Source: Metellina segmentata
Taxonomy: Eukaryota > Arthropoda > Arachnida > Araneae > Tetragnathidae
Direction: 5' to 3'
DNA length: 64,000 bases
NCBI GenBank assembly: GCA_947359465.1
Contig: OX375877.1
Location: 70,626,198 to 70,690,197 of the forward strand
Shown: in pieces, positions 9,701 through 22,933 of the stretch
How the letters are laid out: every line of letters begins with the position of its first letter
How positions within the stretch are numbered: position 1 is the stretch's first letter
Translations under genes and position numbers: made by a program
Notes under the pieces: model-generated
What the model was told of the DNA's origin: nothing
The model's database searches: none
What the model saw: only the letters and a program-made list of their open reading frames with translations

Positions 9701-12538
9701 CTTCAACGGATTTGAAATTTGCAGAAAATTTCGCACCAGATTAATACTGTACATCACAGCGTAGTCTGTGGTGCAAACCAACACCACAGGCAATTCCGGA
9801 CTAGCCACTCAGTGGCTAGTACATAATAAATGAAAAAAATTGTTAGGCATGATAAACTATTGTTATAATGTTGCATAGCATGTTAACTTTTCCTTTATTT
9901 CCATGTGATATAAATTGCAGATTTTCATTTTATGATGATAAAAATAGAAAATCTTGAACACAAGTTTATCAATAAAAAAGTAACAGTTATAACTAATTTC
10001 TTTAACAGTGCTTATATGCCTGTATATTGTGATTTGTACAAAAAATGAGCTTCATGTTCAATGCTTTCTGCAGTCAATAAAATGAAATAGTTCACAATTT
10101 TCTGAAAAATTAGCTTTTAAATAGAAAATTCTTGAATATTCACCAAATTTCAATCTTTAGAAAATATTCTCTGCTCACATCTCTATGCAGCTTTAGTGGG
10201 AAGGCATATGGCTAGGGATGTTCCTTTTGCACAAAGGTAGTTAAGCTGGAAAGGCTGTTATACACTAATTTGTGCATGACAATTACCATAGGTGATTATT
10301 TGTTTTACTGACACATTACGAATATATAACTTCCGAGATCGAATGAAAAGTTTCTGGCCAGAAACTAAGGTAATAATAGTAAGGATATAGTTTTTGTTCA
10401 ACTGCTCCCTAGATTAAGAAATAGACTTTTTTCAAACCATTTGACACAAAGTAACTCACCAAAGCCATAATATATTTTGATAACTTAAAATTAGGTTTAA
10501 ATGTGCACATGGTTTGAAAAAAATCACTGAAATTCAAAGTGAGCAAATTTCTGTTTTACAAATATCCTGTTAAGAATTGTGGTATACTGTACAAGATTAA
10601 TTGAAAATGACTGCAAAATATAATGTAATTCGGTGGAGTTTTGAATTTGCAATAAAAATTGATCAAACTCAGGATTTCTGTGTCAACCCAGAATCTTTTC
10701 TCTGTATATACTTATTCAATCATCAGATGGAGTGTGATTTAACTTTTATACTCCAAATTTCAATTCCATAAATATTGAAAAGTTATTCTAGCAGTGTAAA
10801 GAATTTTAAGAGATGAATGCATAAAACTTCCCAATAAATTCAAATAAAAATTAACCACTATATACATTACACTAAACAGAACTATTAAAATTTCCAATTA
10901 AGTTTTATGTGCTAAATTGGAATGGTTTTGTAATACTGCCAAAAAAATGTTTTCTTGTGCAAGTGTCTATATATTTTATTGGTTTGCTTCGCGAACCAAC
11001 ACCACGTGCAACGCCGTGATGTAAGGTATTAATCTATTGTAAAATTTTCCGCAGATTTCAAATCCGTTGAAATTTTTTATCTATCTTTAGCATATCCGAT
11101 TTGACGAATTAAACTTAACAATCCCAGTCAATATGTTTTTTTTTATTTCTTGCTCTCATTTGCTGAAAAGGAACAGGAAATGTAATCTGTTTCTTTTTTT
11201 AACGCAAAAAGCAGAAGATGCAATCTTCTTCGTCTTCTTTTTTTTTTTTTTTAAATAATGAAAGTTTACGTGATGTCACAATTGTTTGTGAAAACATAAA
11301 AGGAGGTCACGTGGGTAGAAAAGGTCCGTTTTCTGGGGTTTCTTCTTTTCTCCGAAAGAAACGTGTATGAAGAACCAGGTAGAGAATAAAACTTAAATTC
11401 ATTTTAAAATTCACATCGACCCAAAAATTGCACAAAATTTGGACTACCTGTGTGCCAAATCTCATTGCTGTAAGTGCCATAGACTGTCAGGATTTTGCGG
11501 CCACGAAACAAACAAGCAAACACTTCCTTTTATAATATTAGAGATGAATAAAAAATACAATAACACACAAATAACTAGAACATCTAAAAAATGAAAGCAA
11601 ATTTTAATAGTTTGAGTGAATATATTTCGAGCATCTTCACTCATCATATGGTGAATGTTTTAAAATTGGCCATGTGGCAATTTATAGTCACATAATGCTT
11701 AAAACGAAACCAACACTGATGAGCAGGCTTGTGAGTGACACCTATTGGTCAATGGCCCAAAATTCAATTACTTGTCTGATAATTATGTGGTGAACTTAAT
11801 ATGAGTGAAGTTCTTAACGTATTTAAATTAAATAACATGCATCTTGCTCAGTTATTTCATTTTCAATATTATTAAACATTACAGAAAGAAAAGTGAAATT
11901 TTAATTTTCATCAATGATATTTTTTTCGAAAAATCACTTGATTTAAATTGGAATATCCTGTAAAAAGAAAGTATATATAGCATCAACTATGTTGGATGAA
12001 ACCAATGTCATCCAACATGTTTATGTTTTTACTTGCTATATTGCATGATATTGGTTTCATCCAACACATTTTATTTTGCATGAAATTTTTGGATTTTTTG
12101 TATAGCTACAATAGTTTTCTATTCCTCCTTGAAATTGTGAGTTTTTACATGTCATTTATTCTCCAACTTTAGGACTCTTCTGAAACAGAAGTTGAAGTAT
12201 CAGAAGAGGAGGAAGAGAGTGAACAGGTGAAGGAAATCGCCCTCCTGAAGAAGGAGAATGAATCCATGCGCCAGGAGATTCAGGAATTCGAAAAGCACAA
12301 CAAAGCCATGAGCCGAGTGATACTCGAACTTGAGAAGCACAACAAGGCAATGAGTTTCAAACTGCAGGAATTAGATAAGGACAATAAAGTTATGAGCAAA
12401 AAGCTGCAAGATCTTGAAAAGCTGAATGAGGATCTCAAATCAAAATTGAATTGTTGTTTTTCAGAGGAACAGTTTGCGAGAATGGAGAAACTCATGGCAC
12501 TTGGCAAAATTGAAAGGTACATCCCTGGGATTAAATAA
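3553..12538 (+). CDS. THAP-domain coiled-coil protein (exons 3553-3705 or 3907-4059, 4917-5288, 12173-12538)
   Basis: Proposed DNA-binding nuclear protein. The THAP zinc finger (C2CH) is split between a first exon carrying C-x4-C (residues 4 and 9), FxFP and RRxxW, and ending in Cys-Glu, and exon 2 beginning Ile-His. The joined product has the required C-x2-H and then the NAVPTIF motif that closes THAP domains. Exon 2 continues into a Lys/Ser-rich basic linker, suggesting a nuclear localisation signal. The last exon encodes an acidic stretch and about 70 residues of coiled coil with repeated ELEKHNKAMS-like heptads, and ends at TAA 12536-12538. All junctions are GT..AG and phase 0, giving a product of about 296 aa. 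THAP followed by a coiled coil is also the plan of THAP1-like proteins. The roughly 6.9 kb intron 2 is filled with dead transposons. An unseen exon inside it cannot be excluded. The two candidate first exons are listed separately. Confidence 0.85.
3907..4059 (+). CDS. THAP gene alternative first coding exon 1b
   Basis: The ATG at 3907 opens 51 codons starting MTGCAAPNC and ending RICE, followed by a GTAATG donor at 4060. C4, C9, LFRFPRDELRRQAW and the closing Cys of the C-x2-H pair are present. The 201 bp between exon 1a and this exon include a pyrimidine-rich stretch and a GCCATATTT motif near 3838. These could belong to a separate promoter. Confidence 0.8.
5719..6929 (-). pseudogene. Degenerate mariner element with dead transposase
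   Basis: Terminal inverted repeats are visible: TTTGGGTCATCCGGAAAG at the left and its near-complement at 6905-6927, with TA at the ends. On the minus strand, pieces of a mariner transposase can be read in several frames. A helix-turn-helix part (DDTVRRWFDKFKREIS, around 6700-6770) comes first. A C-terminal part resembling the region after the third catalytic Asp lies around 5890-6060. Stops and frameshifts break it throughout. It lies in the second intron of the THAP gene. Confidence 0.75.
6930..9250 (+). pseudogene. Dead Tc1-like transposase interrupted by a hAT element
   Basis: The left end starts close to the end of the neighbouring mariner with a Tc1-type terminus (CAGGCCAAAACATTATGACC region). 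Transposase pieces follow: a start near MARRLGTSI at 7106, RRPTRVPL, WTMDEWKRVDWSYESRF (degraded first catalytic Asp region) and RRTVAPL. The reading then stops at a hAT insertion (7594-9101) and resumes after it with YTAGHTQAGGG and a degraded GPVVVVEQTM-like block. Several stops are present. No matching right terminus is visible, so the element is truncated near 9250. Confidence 0.75.
7594..9101 (+). mobile_element. hAT element, internally deleted copy (family shared with 17636-23812)
   Basis: The ends are CAGGGCCGATCCTAG and its complement CTAGGATCGGCCCTG, flanked by 8 bp repeats TCCCCTCT and TACCCTCT (7 of 8 match). Fragments of a hAT transposase of the DUF4371/ZMYM type lie at about 7985-8690 on the + strand, including a C-terminal block resembling LPVSVASDERSF. 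The N-terminal half found in the other copy is missing: sequence after the left terminus jumps directly to the middle of the element. Bases 7800-7806 are the uninterrupted equivalent of the P-element target in the other copy. Confidence 0.85.
9390..9819 (+). mobile_element. Helitron-like non-autonomous repeat, 5'-truncated copy
   Basis: Shares with 58648-59285 and 45050-45775 a body containing ATTTCAACGGATTT blocks and a 3' end made of a short palindrome (CTAGCCACTCAGTGGCTAG) followed by T. A hairpin close to a 3' CTAG and insertion before T are typical of Helitrons. No Rep/helicase protein is present. The 5' terminus is not recognisable here. Confidence 0.55.
9820..10980. other. AT-rich intronic sequence without recognised gene
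   Basis: No open frame longer than about 60 codons and no recognised repeat termini. A stretch near 10050-10170 (shared CTGCAGTCAATAAAAT) is related to 38040-38130, so part of it is dispersed repeat. Confidence 0.5.
10981..11547 (-). mobile_element. Helitron-like repeat, reverse copy
   Basis: Read on the minus strand it begins with the family's 5' block (ATTATAAAAGGAAGTGTTTG region, then GCCGCAAAATCCTGAC) and ends with the TTCG-looped palindrome GGTTCGCGAAGCAAACC and the ACGGCGTTGC block. It is a further copy of the family described at 58648-59285, lying in the THAP gene's large intron. Confidence 0.55.
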
Positions 12539-15500
12539 ATTTTATTGTGGATATTAAACTTGCTTCAATCACTCATAAAATAGCCTACTTTATGTTTTGT
12601 GTATTGTTAGTTTCATGCTTTTTGGATGAGTATCTCAGCTGTAAATTATTTGTTTTTCAAAGTGTTATTCCTTTTTTGTTTTGAAGAGTTTAAGATATGT
12701 TATACTGCTTGTGTGTTATATATTATACATTGGTTTTCCTTTGAATCTTACTTTTTATGCATAAACGTTTTGTTAGATATTGTCATGTACAGATTTTTAT
12801 GACTATCCTGAGAGATATAGTACAATCATACAGAACAGTGTGAAAATTGTAATGTGACGTGGTACTGAAAAACAGGGGTGCATTATATTATTTCGTATGC
12901 ATAGATTATTGCAAAAATTTCATTGAAGACACGAAACAAAATATTATTATTTAAACTTTTCCCATACCATGTTATATGTGCTCTTTATGTTTTAACCCTC
13001 CTGGTGGTAGGCCCAAGTACAGTTCAGTGAGATTTCATTGTAGTGGATAGCATGCATGACATATTTCTGGCCCAAGATGTCTGCGGGTCCGTGTGATGTG
13101 GACAAATATTTTGTGTTTGCCTCTTGCTTTGTGGGAATTTTTGGGGGTTATATTCAAACAGAATATTCCTAGCTTGTTTGGGCATGCCTCTTGGAGGATT
13201 AAGCTCCTCTTTAGTTGAGTTTTCTATCACCTTGTTGAATTTAAATATTATATTTATTTTTCTATTCTTTTTCTGAATAACTGGTGTATTTAATGAAAAT
13301 ATTGTATTATTTATGAAGTAGTATTAAACAATCTGTCGAAACTTATATTACAGTACAAAGTCCCAAATTCGGAATCGTCCAAAATCAGGATGTTTATCTA
13401 ACCTGCGTTTCGCCCCCCACACACACACTTTTTTACATCTTTCCGACAATTTTTAAAGAACACAAGAGTTATACCAGGACCTATTTGATAAAACAATGCA
13501 GAATAATGGACATGTTCAAAGTAAATACCACACCGAAAAATTAGAAGATTTGCAAATAATATTTGTTGCATTGTATTTAAAAAAAAAATTATTTTTAATT
13601 ATTCCTATATATTTATCTGCTATTTTACTATTGTAAACGCAAAATTTGCGCAGAGATGGATATATTAAAAAAAAATTTTGACAAGAAATGCAAATAATCC
13701 AGAATGGACGAGGTCCAGATTTGGGATTTATATCTTTGCAAGGAGTTTAGATGTTTTCCTGCATCTTCTATATCAATATTTTTTCAGACTACTGTATTAA
13801 ACAGTAGAAAAAACAATCTAGTGTCATTGTGTACATAGGTATAACATTTGAAATTTCCACCAGTCTTTCGAGTTACAATCATCTAAATTCATATTGGGAG
13901 ATGTGTGTTTTTTCCTCACCTTTCATTTGCTCATAAAGGTGATCCATATGTTTAAATTTTTGTGCGACCATTTTTCTCCCACATAAGGAATAGTAATTTC
14001 AAATATATATTTTTCCCATGACTTTTTACTGTAGATACATACTTAGCCTGTATAAATTTTAGAAAACATTTTCATCTCTATGAAATATTTTTGTTTGATT
14101 AAAGAAACTAGACCACCTGTTCTATTGACTTTGTAATTGTCTATTTTATTACATTCTTTATTACATATGGTTTATATTTAATCACATTATTTCTGCAATG
14201 AATGTAAAATATTAGCTTCCCAGATTGTGTAAAGATGAATACTGCTCTGTTAGAAATTTTTTTAATACTTTACACAAGTCAATATCTTTTAGCTAAAAGC
14301 AGATTTTACCTATTCTTGTGCTAAAATGCACAGAAGTGGTATTTTTGAGTGCAGCTTTTTAAGTTTAGAAAGTATAAAATGTAATGAACATATATTTCAA
14401 GGATTAGTTATATTTTTATTGCATTATTGAACAAACATTTGGATTATCATTCGTGTTCCAAGTTATTTATAGATTTGAGTGATATCAAGATGTATTGTAA
14501 AGTGAAATAGTTTTGAATGACAGCAGATGGATATCTGACTGCCAGAGCAAAGAAGAGTACAAGTTTAGAACTAAGGTTTAGTGTGAGGAAATGTTTGAAA
14601 TGAATTGTGTCTCTGTATTGTATAGTATGAACATGTATTTTGGTGAAATTTAAATTTTTTTTATATTTATCCTGTTAGTTTGTTTTGTTTTAAGCCTTTT
14701 ATTGAAATATCAATCGTAAAAATATATTTTGTCTTGGAAAATTCTATATGGACTGTTTGAATTTCTTATCACTTTCCAAAGCCATTTCAATTAAACAAGT
14801 GATGGTAAAATGAAACGGATTTATTGTTTTTGTGTATATTTTAAGTTAGGGAAATTTTAAAATGGGAAAATTTACCTTTTAGTTAAATTATAATTTCATA
14901 ATGCCAGATTTTACTAACATCCTGTTCAATGTTGTTACGAGTTGAGGTGTCTATTCAACAAATGCATAAAGTAAAAAGAATGAAAAGTCTATTTGACTAA
15001 TGAGTGTATTCTATCCTTTGTTAAAAAAGTTTAATCTGTAATTTAAATGGCCGAATCTTCTAGAAAACCATTTTGCATTCCTGGAAGGTATATTTTCCAT
15101 CTGTAAAAAACCATTGTTCCATCCGGTGTTTCTTTTCAATGTGTGAAATTTCCAAGTTAAGCATTTGGTGTCACGTCATGTCAATTCGTAAAGGATATAT
15201 AGCAGACCAAACCCTAAATTGGACTGAACCCTAGTTCCTGAAAAAGCAGTGAATGTTAGTATACTAAATGTGAGTATTTTCATTTAAACGAAGTAAGATA
15301 AAAATTTAAAACATAAAAGTGTTTTGTGTATTTTATTAAAGGCACTTTCTTGTTCGAGGTATTTAAAAATTACCATTATCTGGGTGAGAAATCAGCAGAG
15401 TAAAATTTTTTGTTTCATAACTGATTTGATGATTTAACACCTACTGACATGAGATCTCAAGTGAAGTTAGAGTAAAACACAAGAAGAAATGTTTAGGCTG

Positions 15501-16711
15501 TAGTTAATGGGTTTGTATGAGCTATAAAATTACAAAAGTACCACATCTATCTTAAGTACATGGTTTCGAAAATAACTAAGCGAAATCTAACAATCATTAA
15601 ATGCTCAAAAACTGTAAATACTATCATTTTGGCATACTTTAAGAATAGTTCATCCACTAGATTAACTGGTTTCATCTAACACTTGAGTACTAAATATGAT
15701 TGGTTGTATTTTATTGTGGTCAATGTATTTTGTCACAAGATCCAGATTTGGCCATGCCAAATATCACTTATTAAACATAAGATGTGTTTATGTGTGATTT
15801 GATAAGTATTATTACAGTATGTTCTTATTTACTACAACTTTCAATATTGTTTAGTTAACCCAATAATGCATTTACTTTTGTATATACTACTTAGGAGTTA
15901 TGTAAATACTATTACACCAGGGAGATGTCGAGTGTCTTAAGATATTTGTAGTGTTAGGAGTAGTTTATATTGACCTATTATTCTGTAAACTGGTAAAATG
16001 TTTAGTTTTGTATTTTTTTTCTTTCAATTATACATTGCTTATTGAGTTGGTTTCTTTATTTAGGTATTGCTGACTGATAGCGAGCCTTCATTTTTGTATA
16101 TGACCATGTATCTTGCGACTAAATCTGCATTTTTATCTGTTTCTCAACTTTAAAAATTATTCTCATAGACTAAATTATCATTATGCGGTTTTAAAATTTT
16201 TTATTCATTTTTACAGTATCATAATCGAATTTCCATTCCTGTCATGAAGTACATATTCTCATAGCTGTGAGAGAAATTTAAATATGCAATGGTATAAATA
16301 TTTGGGCATGTGTGAATTGATTTGCTTGGATATTTATTAGCTCAGTAGCTTAATATATAAAATATTGCAATTTATTGTGAATTAGCAATAAATTTTTTAT
16401 GAATATTTTTTAGTCTTTCATTTTTCTTTCTCATGCTTGTTGAAAAATTCTGATCTATTAATTTAACTTTCAAAGACGGTGGAACGTCTGGTGTCTCTCC
16501 TCTTTGAAATGGTTAAGGCCAAGAGAGGAGGCTTAAATCTCCATTCCCAGTGTAACGACAATTTTCCCTTTTCAATTTATATATACATCCACAAGGTGGC
16601 TGTAGAGGTTTAAGCCCCAAAACCTGAAAAACCTTATATATTATTTTTAAATTCATATGCACATTCACAAGGAGGCTAAGAGGACTTAAGCCCCCTGTAA
16701 CCCTAATAAAG
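12539..16711. other. Intergenic or long 3'UTR, no gene recognised
   Basis: About 4.2 kb of AT-rich sequence after the THAP stop codon. An AATAAA overlaps the end of the coding sequence region and another lies near 16387. No protein homology, no repeat with a relative elsewhere in the window and no RNA gene was seen. A long 3'UTR of the THAP gene is possible but not shown. Confidence 0.4.
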
Positions 16712-19504
16712 TATACAAGGGTTAGACAAGAATATGGAAACACGTCGTGACATGCATGCTTTAAAATAATGTTTATTCTTGTGAAATGTGTAGGTGGCGC
16801 TTGTATTTTCACCATTTGACGACACCTATGCAACGTCGTAAATACGCTGCGCAGGTCAGTCTTTGACGGGGCACTGTTCTGTGAAGTTGTAATTGCATCA
16901 GAGCTAACAGACTTCGAACGTAGGCAAATTGTTGGAGCTCGTCTGGTGGGTGCTTCCGTGAGCAATGTAGACGAAGTATTTCATGAAGTTCTGTACCTGA
17001 TTTATTCCGCATATTTGAAAAGCGGAAGAACATCATCCGCTAAATCACAGCGCGGACGAAAGTGTGTGTTTAATGATCAGTCAGACGATGATTGAAGAGG
17101 ATTGTGACTAAAAATAAAGAAGACCACAACTGCAAAAGTTTATGCTGAAATGAATGTCGTGCTAAACCCTGTGAGTACCAAAACAATAAGAAGGGAGCTC
17201 CATAAGCAAGGTATTTCTGGCCGAGCTGCAATTCAAAAACCATTCATCAGTGATGCTAATGCCTGTAACAGGAAAAAGTGGTGTTTAAGTCCTAAAGCCT
17301 GGACTTGGGGGCAATGGAAGACAGTAATTTGGTCGGATGAGTCTTGTTTCCCACTTCTGGCTGAGTTTACGTCTGGCGAATGCCATCCCAAGCCTATAAT
17401 ACAGACTGCTTGTTATCAAGAGAAATATGGAGGAGGTTCTGAGATAGTTTGGGCAGCCATATCGTGGTTTTCTGTGGGCCCCATGATTACTCTGCAAGGG
17501 CACATTAAGGCCAAAGATTATGTGAACATTTTGGCCGAACAAGTCCATCCCATGTTACAAACTTTGTTCCCCAGTGGTGATGGTGTCTTCCAAGACGACA
17601 AAATCCCTGTTCACAGCTCACATTCATTGTCCAGGCAGGGCCGATCCTAGGGTGTCGGCCTTCCGCGTGCAAAGATCTAATGTGCCGCCCCTCTAGAGAA
17701 TGTTTCGTATTTTGACTAATACTTAACGTTGACGTTATAAACTCATCTACCTGTATAAGAGTAAAAAGTAAAACATTAATAAAAATACAAATCAAATTTG
17801 AAGTCAAAACTTTATTTTTTGGCCAGCTAATAGGTTATAATAGCGACAAAATACTTTAACAAAATAATAAACAAACAAAAATATTACTTTTGAAATAAAA
17901 ATAGACATTTTATAATTATAAATGCAAAACAACAGTATTTATTCAGAAAATATAATCTAATAAAAAAAATACTAAAGCATAAATTCGTGAAACAAAAAGT
18001 ATATAAATCAGTCCTTCTACAAAGACTACGTAATAATTAACTATAAAATAACTTTTCAGGCTTTTTGAGATGCAAATATATCAATAATTTCGGTGTAATC
18101 AATTTTTTCCGAGATTTCGGATTCAATAGAGATGATGACCAAATCTGAAAGCCTTTCTTGTATTATATGGGCCTATATTATTTCTCAAGTAATTTTTAAT
18201 AATTTTTTTTTTCTGAAACTTCTTTCATCTGATGCCACAGAAACAGGTAAGGTTAAAAAAATTCTTATTGCTAGAGCAAAATTTGGAAAACAAGGAATGA
18301 GATCATTTTTGACTATAATTTCTAATACCTCAATTGGCTGTTTTTTAGTTGGAAAAATATCTTTGAATGAAGTTATTTCATTAAAGAGTTGTATGCCGTC
18401 TATACCTTTCACAATACTTCCTTCCTCCTGTACCTGTAACTTAATACCTAAGTCAATACAGGCTTTCGTGAGATCATCATTAGAAATATTGCGAAACTCA
18501 TACAGAAAGCAGAATATTGAATGGCACTCAGGTAATAAGGTAAATCTTTCATTTTCCGATGAGATCGCGGGATCAAGAATTGCAAAATAGAAAGCAGTCT
18601 TGAATTGCTAGAAGGGATTTGAAACTGGTTCATCACTGCCCTCGTAATCAAATAAACGGACCGTTTTCCTGAGCTTCGAGATGGGACATTCGGGATTAAT
18701 ACCTAAATCTCCAGCAAGTGTTGTTGCTGAATCGACGAATATTTTAAAATTATCGTTAAATCTTTGGGAAGCTAAATATTATAAGCATTTTACTCGATAC
18801 ATCAATTCTTGATAATAAATCATGCCAAACTAAAATTTAACAGAAAAATTTTAATGTTTCAAGACTTTTTTAATTATTTATTTAGCATGATTCAGCACAC
18901 ATTTTTGTTTTCGTGTCGCTGGTGGTATCTTCAATTATGGCATTTAATCAACACCACCTAGACGGACAAGGCCGCGGCGCTCATTTGTGACGTCAGAGCA
19001 AGTAGGGAAACGGTGAAGCTGGATTCTCCCAATGACATCGCAAAACATTAACAAGTGCAACCCAAAATAAGCTTACTCGGTTATCTACCGCAATTTGATA
19101 TGAGAAAACAAATGCCTAAATGTGCTTTTAATCTTTTTTTTTTGTGTATGTGTTTTCTTTTCAAGGAAAACTTAGGCTTGAAAAGGAAAGTTAATTTTAA
19201 ATAAGAAATACTTTCAACAGCTGCCTTGAAGAATACAAATGCAATAGAATTTTATAAATATTTGTTGTTAAAATTGAATGCCAGGAAATCAAATCTTAAA
19301 CACAATAGAACACAAATAAAAATAAGAACAAATTTTATTTTTGCACACATACAAATATCAGCAAACATTTATATTATCTTAGTTATGTAAAGGTAAACAA
19401 GATAAAATCCTGATTATATTCAAATTCATATAAATCAACCTTAAAATAATATTACTTAGTTTTAGTATTTATTCTGGTGCTTTATATGATTTTTAAGGGA
19501 TATT

Positions 19505-22339
19505 TTACTCTTTGGCTTTTTTGTTTTTATGTGTTTGGGGTAAAGATTTTTTTTCTGGCATAGGCTGCAGAGTTGCATTTGTTGGGGAGTTTTTAACTGT
19601 TTCTAGTTTACGCTGTTTAGCAAGTGAAACAGGTTTTGGTGTATCATTTTTTAAAGTGCAATAATTGTTTAGTAAAGCATTTGTTGCAGGTCTTAAAATT
19701 AGTTTCAGTACATGGTCTGTTGAATGCCCATTAGAACAACTCTCATCGTTAAGAAATAATTCATGCTTATTAATCAAATCAAAACTAATAGTGATTGCAA
19801 GTTCCCTTTGATTATTCTGTCTCAAAAACAAATGTTCATTCTTTTGTACAACTATGTAATTATATGCAACAGCAGTAACAACATCTGGAGATGGACATAG
19901 CAAACCACCTCTGTCTAAATTCCGAATAAGAATCTAGTCCGAAATTAAATTTAAAGTTTTATCTAGAACTAAAGATTTTGAGCAAGCATCACAGTTGAGT
20001 TTAGAAATTGCTGAACGAGCACAATAACCTGATAAATAGGTTAAAACTGGCAGCAGAGGTTTTAAATCAAAATCCGTTTCAGAAATATCTAATACAAATT
20101 GTGAATATCCAACATTTCCCTTAATTTCTGAGCAGTTGTTTTCAGGGTCAGTGTTTTTAATTTCTACTTTACCATACATGTTGGAATTTAAAACGAGTGG
20201 AAGAAAATTTTGCATCCTTAATTTGGCCTCAGATTCATAAATTTGTGAAACTGATATTAGATATTGTGAACCCGCAAGTTTTCTATATTTTTCAAAGCGA
20301 TCTTCAAGGGAGTCGGTTTGAATTTTACCAGGTAAAAAATATGTAAAATTCAACTCCTTAATGCAATACTTAGACATCTCAAGAAGAGCATATGTTGTAT
20401 GTGAGATGGCTAATTGTGTTTCTTTTGTTAGTTTACCTGTGGAGCATTTTTTGTCTTTCCATGCATCTAACCAGGAAAGAAAATCATTCAGATATTCTAC
20501 TTTTACATCATTTGCGGACAGAGTTATTGGTTCTTGAAAGGGATCCTGTAGACGCTGTCCTTTGAGTGGAGTCTTAACATTTACAATTTTCCACCATTTG
20601 CAAATCAAAGTAATAAAATCGGCTGTTGGTTTGTAACTTATTAAGTTATGTTCCTGTCCTAGTTACAAAAGAGCTTGAACAACAAAGTCATTGAATATTT
20701 TAAGGACTAGCTTCACATTTTGCCTCTCTAGATTACTGGGAGTCAATGATTTAAGTGTTAACTCATAAGAAAATTTTACTAAACTGTTGTTTTCAACATC
20801 GTGTTAAGCTTTTAGTGTACCAAAGTTAGCTTCAAGAAGCGGAAATTTTTCATAATCATTAAAATCTGGATAATGAAAACACTGACTTATATTTTTTTGG
20901 TTAATCCAATTGTTGCGGATGCATTTTAGGATATGCACAGAATCAAATATATAAAATAAAGGACTAGTAGCATCAGAAGGGTGGGGATACACAATGCTTA
21001 CTTTTGGAGGAGTGTGGAATAAAGACATAGATTTACTATTGAGAGCATTGTTGTCAGATACAACACCTATGACTTTAAATCCTATATCATGGGGAGCTTA
21101 ACAAGAATATTTTTTATAATTCCATTTAAAATGTTTGCATTTATGGTTTTTACAGGTACAATATGTACAACATATTTAAATGAAGAAAGAAGGCTCTGTA
21201 TCATAAAAACCTGAGCAGACGTTGCAGCATTTTCAGAATTAAATGCCATTCCTAATATATTTCCACCTTTGTAGTCAAGATAAGGTTTAATATGTATTTC
21301 GTCAATTAGCAAAACAACTATTTTGTCACAAGACTCTAATGAGTTAATTTGTCTTGATATGAACGTCAAAAAATTCTCATCAGATTGTTCTAGTTGGGGG
21401 TTAGTATTCAGTGATGCACAAATCTTCTTCAAAGTCCTTGGGTGTGGAATCATAACATAACCAGAATTTCTTAAAAAGTTATAGGCATGAGGAGATATTG
21501 AATGTAAAATACAATAAAATATAAGCATTTCAGGAGAGTATCTTAATAAAAATTTACTGCATAGAATGGAATTAATTTGTTCAATTAGGAATTGGATAGA
21601 AATTTTTTTATCATCATTTACATTTACCATTAAAGTATTCAATAGTTTCACAATAGATGTAACAATTGATGGTAACATTTCTGTTGCATTTAAATCAACT
21701 TTATCAGATAAAATATTTAAAATTTCTAATATTACATTTATATCAGTTACAGTTTGAGGGAAATTGAACTTACCCAAATTACTTAATGCTATGTCTCCCA
21801 AAAAAACAGAAATTTTTAAACTTTCATTTATGATAACAGAAGATTTGATAATGGGTACATCTGTTGTTTCCATAAGAAGAAACAGTATTTTATCAGTTCT
21901 ACAGACAATGCTCCAACTCGCAGGAACGTTTACTACGTTTAAACATCCATTTAACTGTTCTAAAGAATGAAACTTTGTTTTCTTGTCATGCTGTTCTTTG
22001 GATGATATGCTTTCAGCAATGCAAATCTGTAAATTGTCGTTTTCCACCCTCAGTCTTCTTTCATCGGGACTTTCTCTGGTGTTGGTAGAAGTAGACGAGA
22101 GATAAATGGGACAGTTTGGCAGAATGGATGGAAAAGCATCAACTTTAAGCCTAGATCGCCTCAAAGAAACAGAAATGTGCTTTCCAGTCTTAGGATCATA
22201 GGCTGTAGTGCATCTTTCAATTGACTTCTTAGGGAAATGTAGCTCACATACCTGTATGAAGAAATATTTTATTTAAAACATGTTGAAGAGAATGCAAACA
22301 GCTTATTGCATTTTTGAAGAAATGTTAGTAATTCAACTG

Positions 22340-22381
<42 letters not shown>

Positions 22382-22933
22382 AAAGTTTTTAGCATACTTT
22401 TTAGAGAAAAATTAATTTAATACTTGTATAGATATAAACATTTTCTGATCACACATTCTTAAAAAAACGTTAAAATTACAAATAAATGTTGTTTGTTTTA
22501 ATTATGCAGCCGAGAACATATTTTGAAAACTAAGTAAAGCCAATTACTTAACTGCACATCAAGCTTTTTTTTTCTCAATAAAATAGGAAATATTCAAAAA
22601 GAACGCTTATTACAAATGTAAAACAAAAAACAGTATAAATCTGAAGAAAATGGCTCTAGCAAATGTTCTTAGCAAAACAAAAACGTTCTAATTTTTGTTC
22701 TAAATATTCGGCCATCAAGTGGCGATGGTACTGTGTTTTTAAGTCTAAATAATATTTTGAACAAATGAATTACATACCTTAGAATATTTTGTAGGCACGA
22801 AATCCTTTCTGCAAATTGCGCGAATCCTATTCTTTCTCAATACTTCTTCATTCGGGAAAGAGAGCACTTGGACTTTGGGGCTATTTGGATAGTTGCCCCT
22901 GCATCCTGGCACGCAACATGTGAACACCATCAC
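19505..22933 (-). pseudogene. P-element transposase with THAP domain, broken
   Basis: Exon 1 (22778-22933) encodes MMVFTCCVPGCRGNY, the start of a THAP zinc finger. A GTATGT donor follows. Exon 2 starts at 22251 with VCELHFPKK, completing C-x2-H, and continues through a linker to the catalytic region. HPRTLKKICASLN and LLIDEIHIKPYLDYKGGN (first Asp of the RNase-H-like core) are readable. A one-base frameshift near 21097 precedes IGFKVIGVVSDNNALNSK. The frame stops again near 20810 and at 19934-19936. The C-terminal domain ends at 19505 in a Lys-rich tail. The family cuts and pastes DNA with GTP as cofactor. With at least three lesions this copy cannot make the enzyme. Confidence 0.88.
22338..22379. 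repeat. AT dinucleotide microsatellite
   Basis: An uninterrupted TA/AT run inside the intron between the THAP exon and the main exon of the P-type transposase. Confidence 0.9.

Noticed and set aside
12280..12522. Minus-strand open frame rich in Ser, Leu and Phe
   Set aside because: It is the shadow of the coiled-coil exon of the THAP gene.
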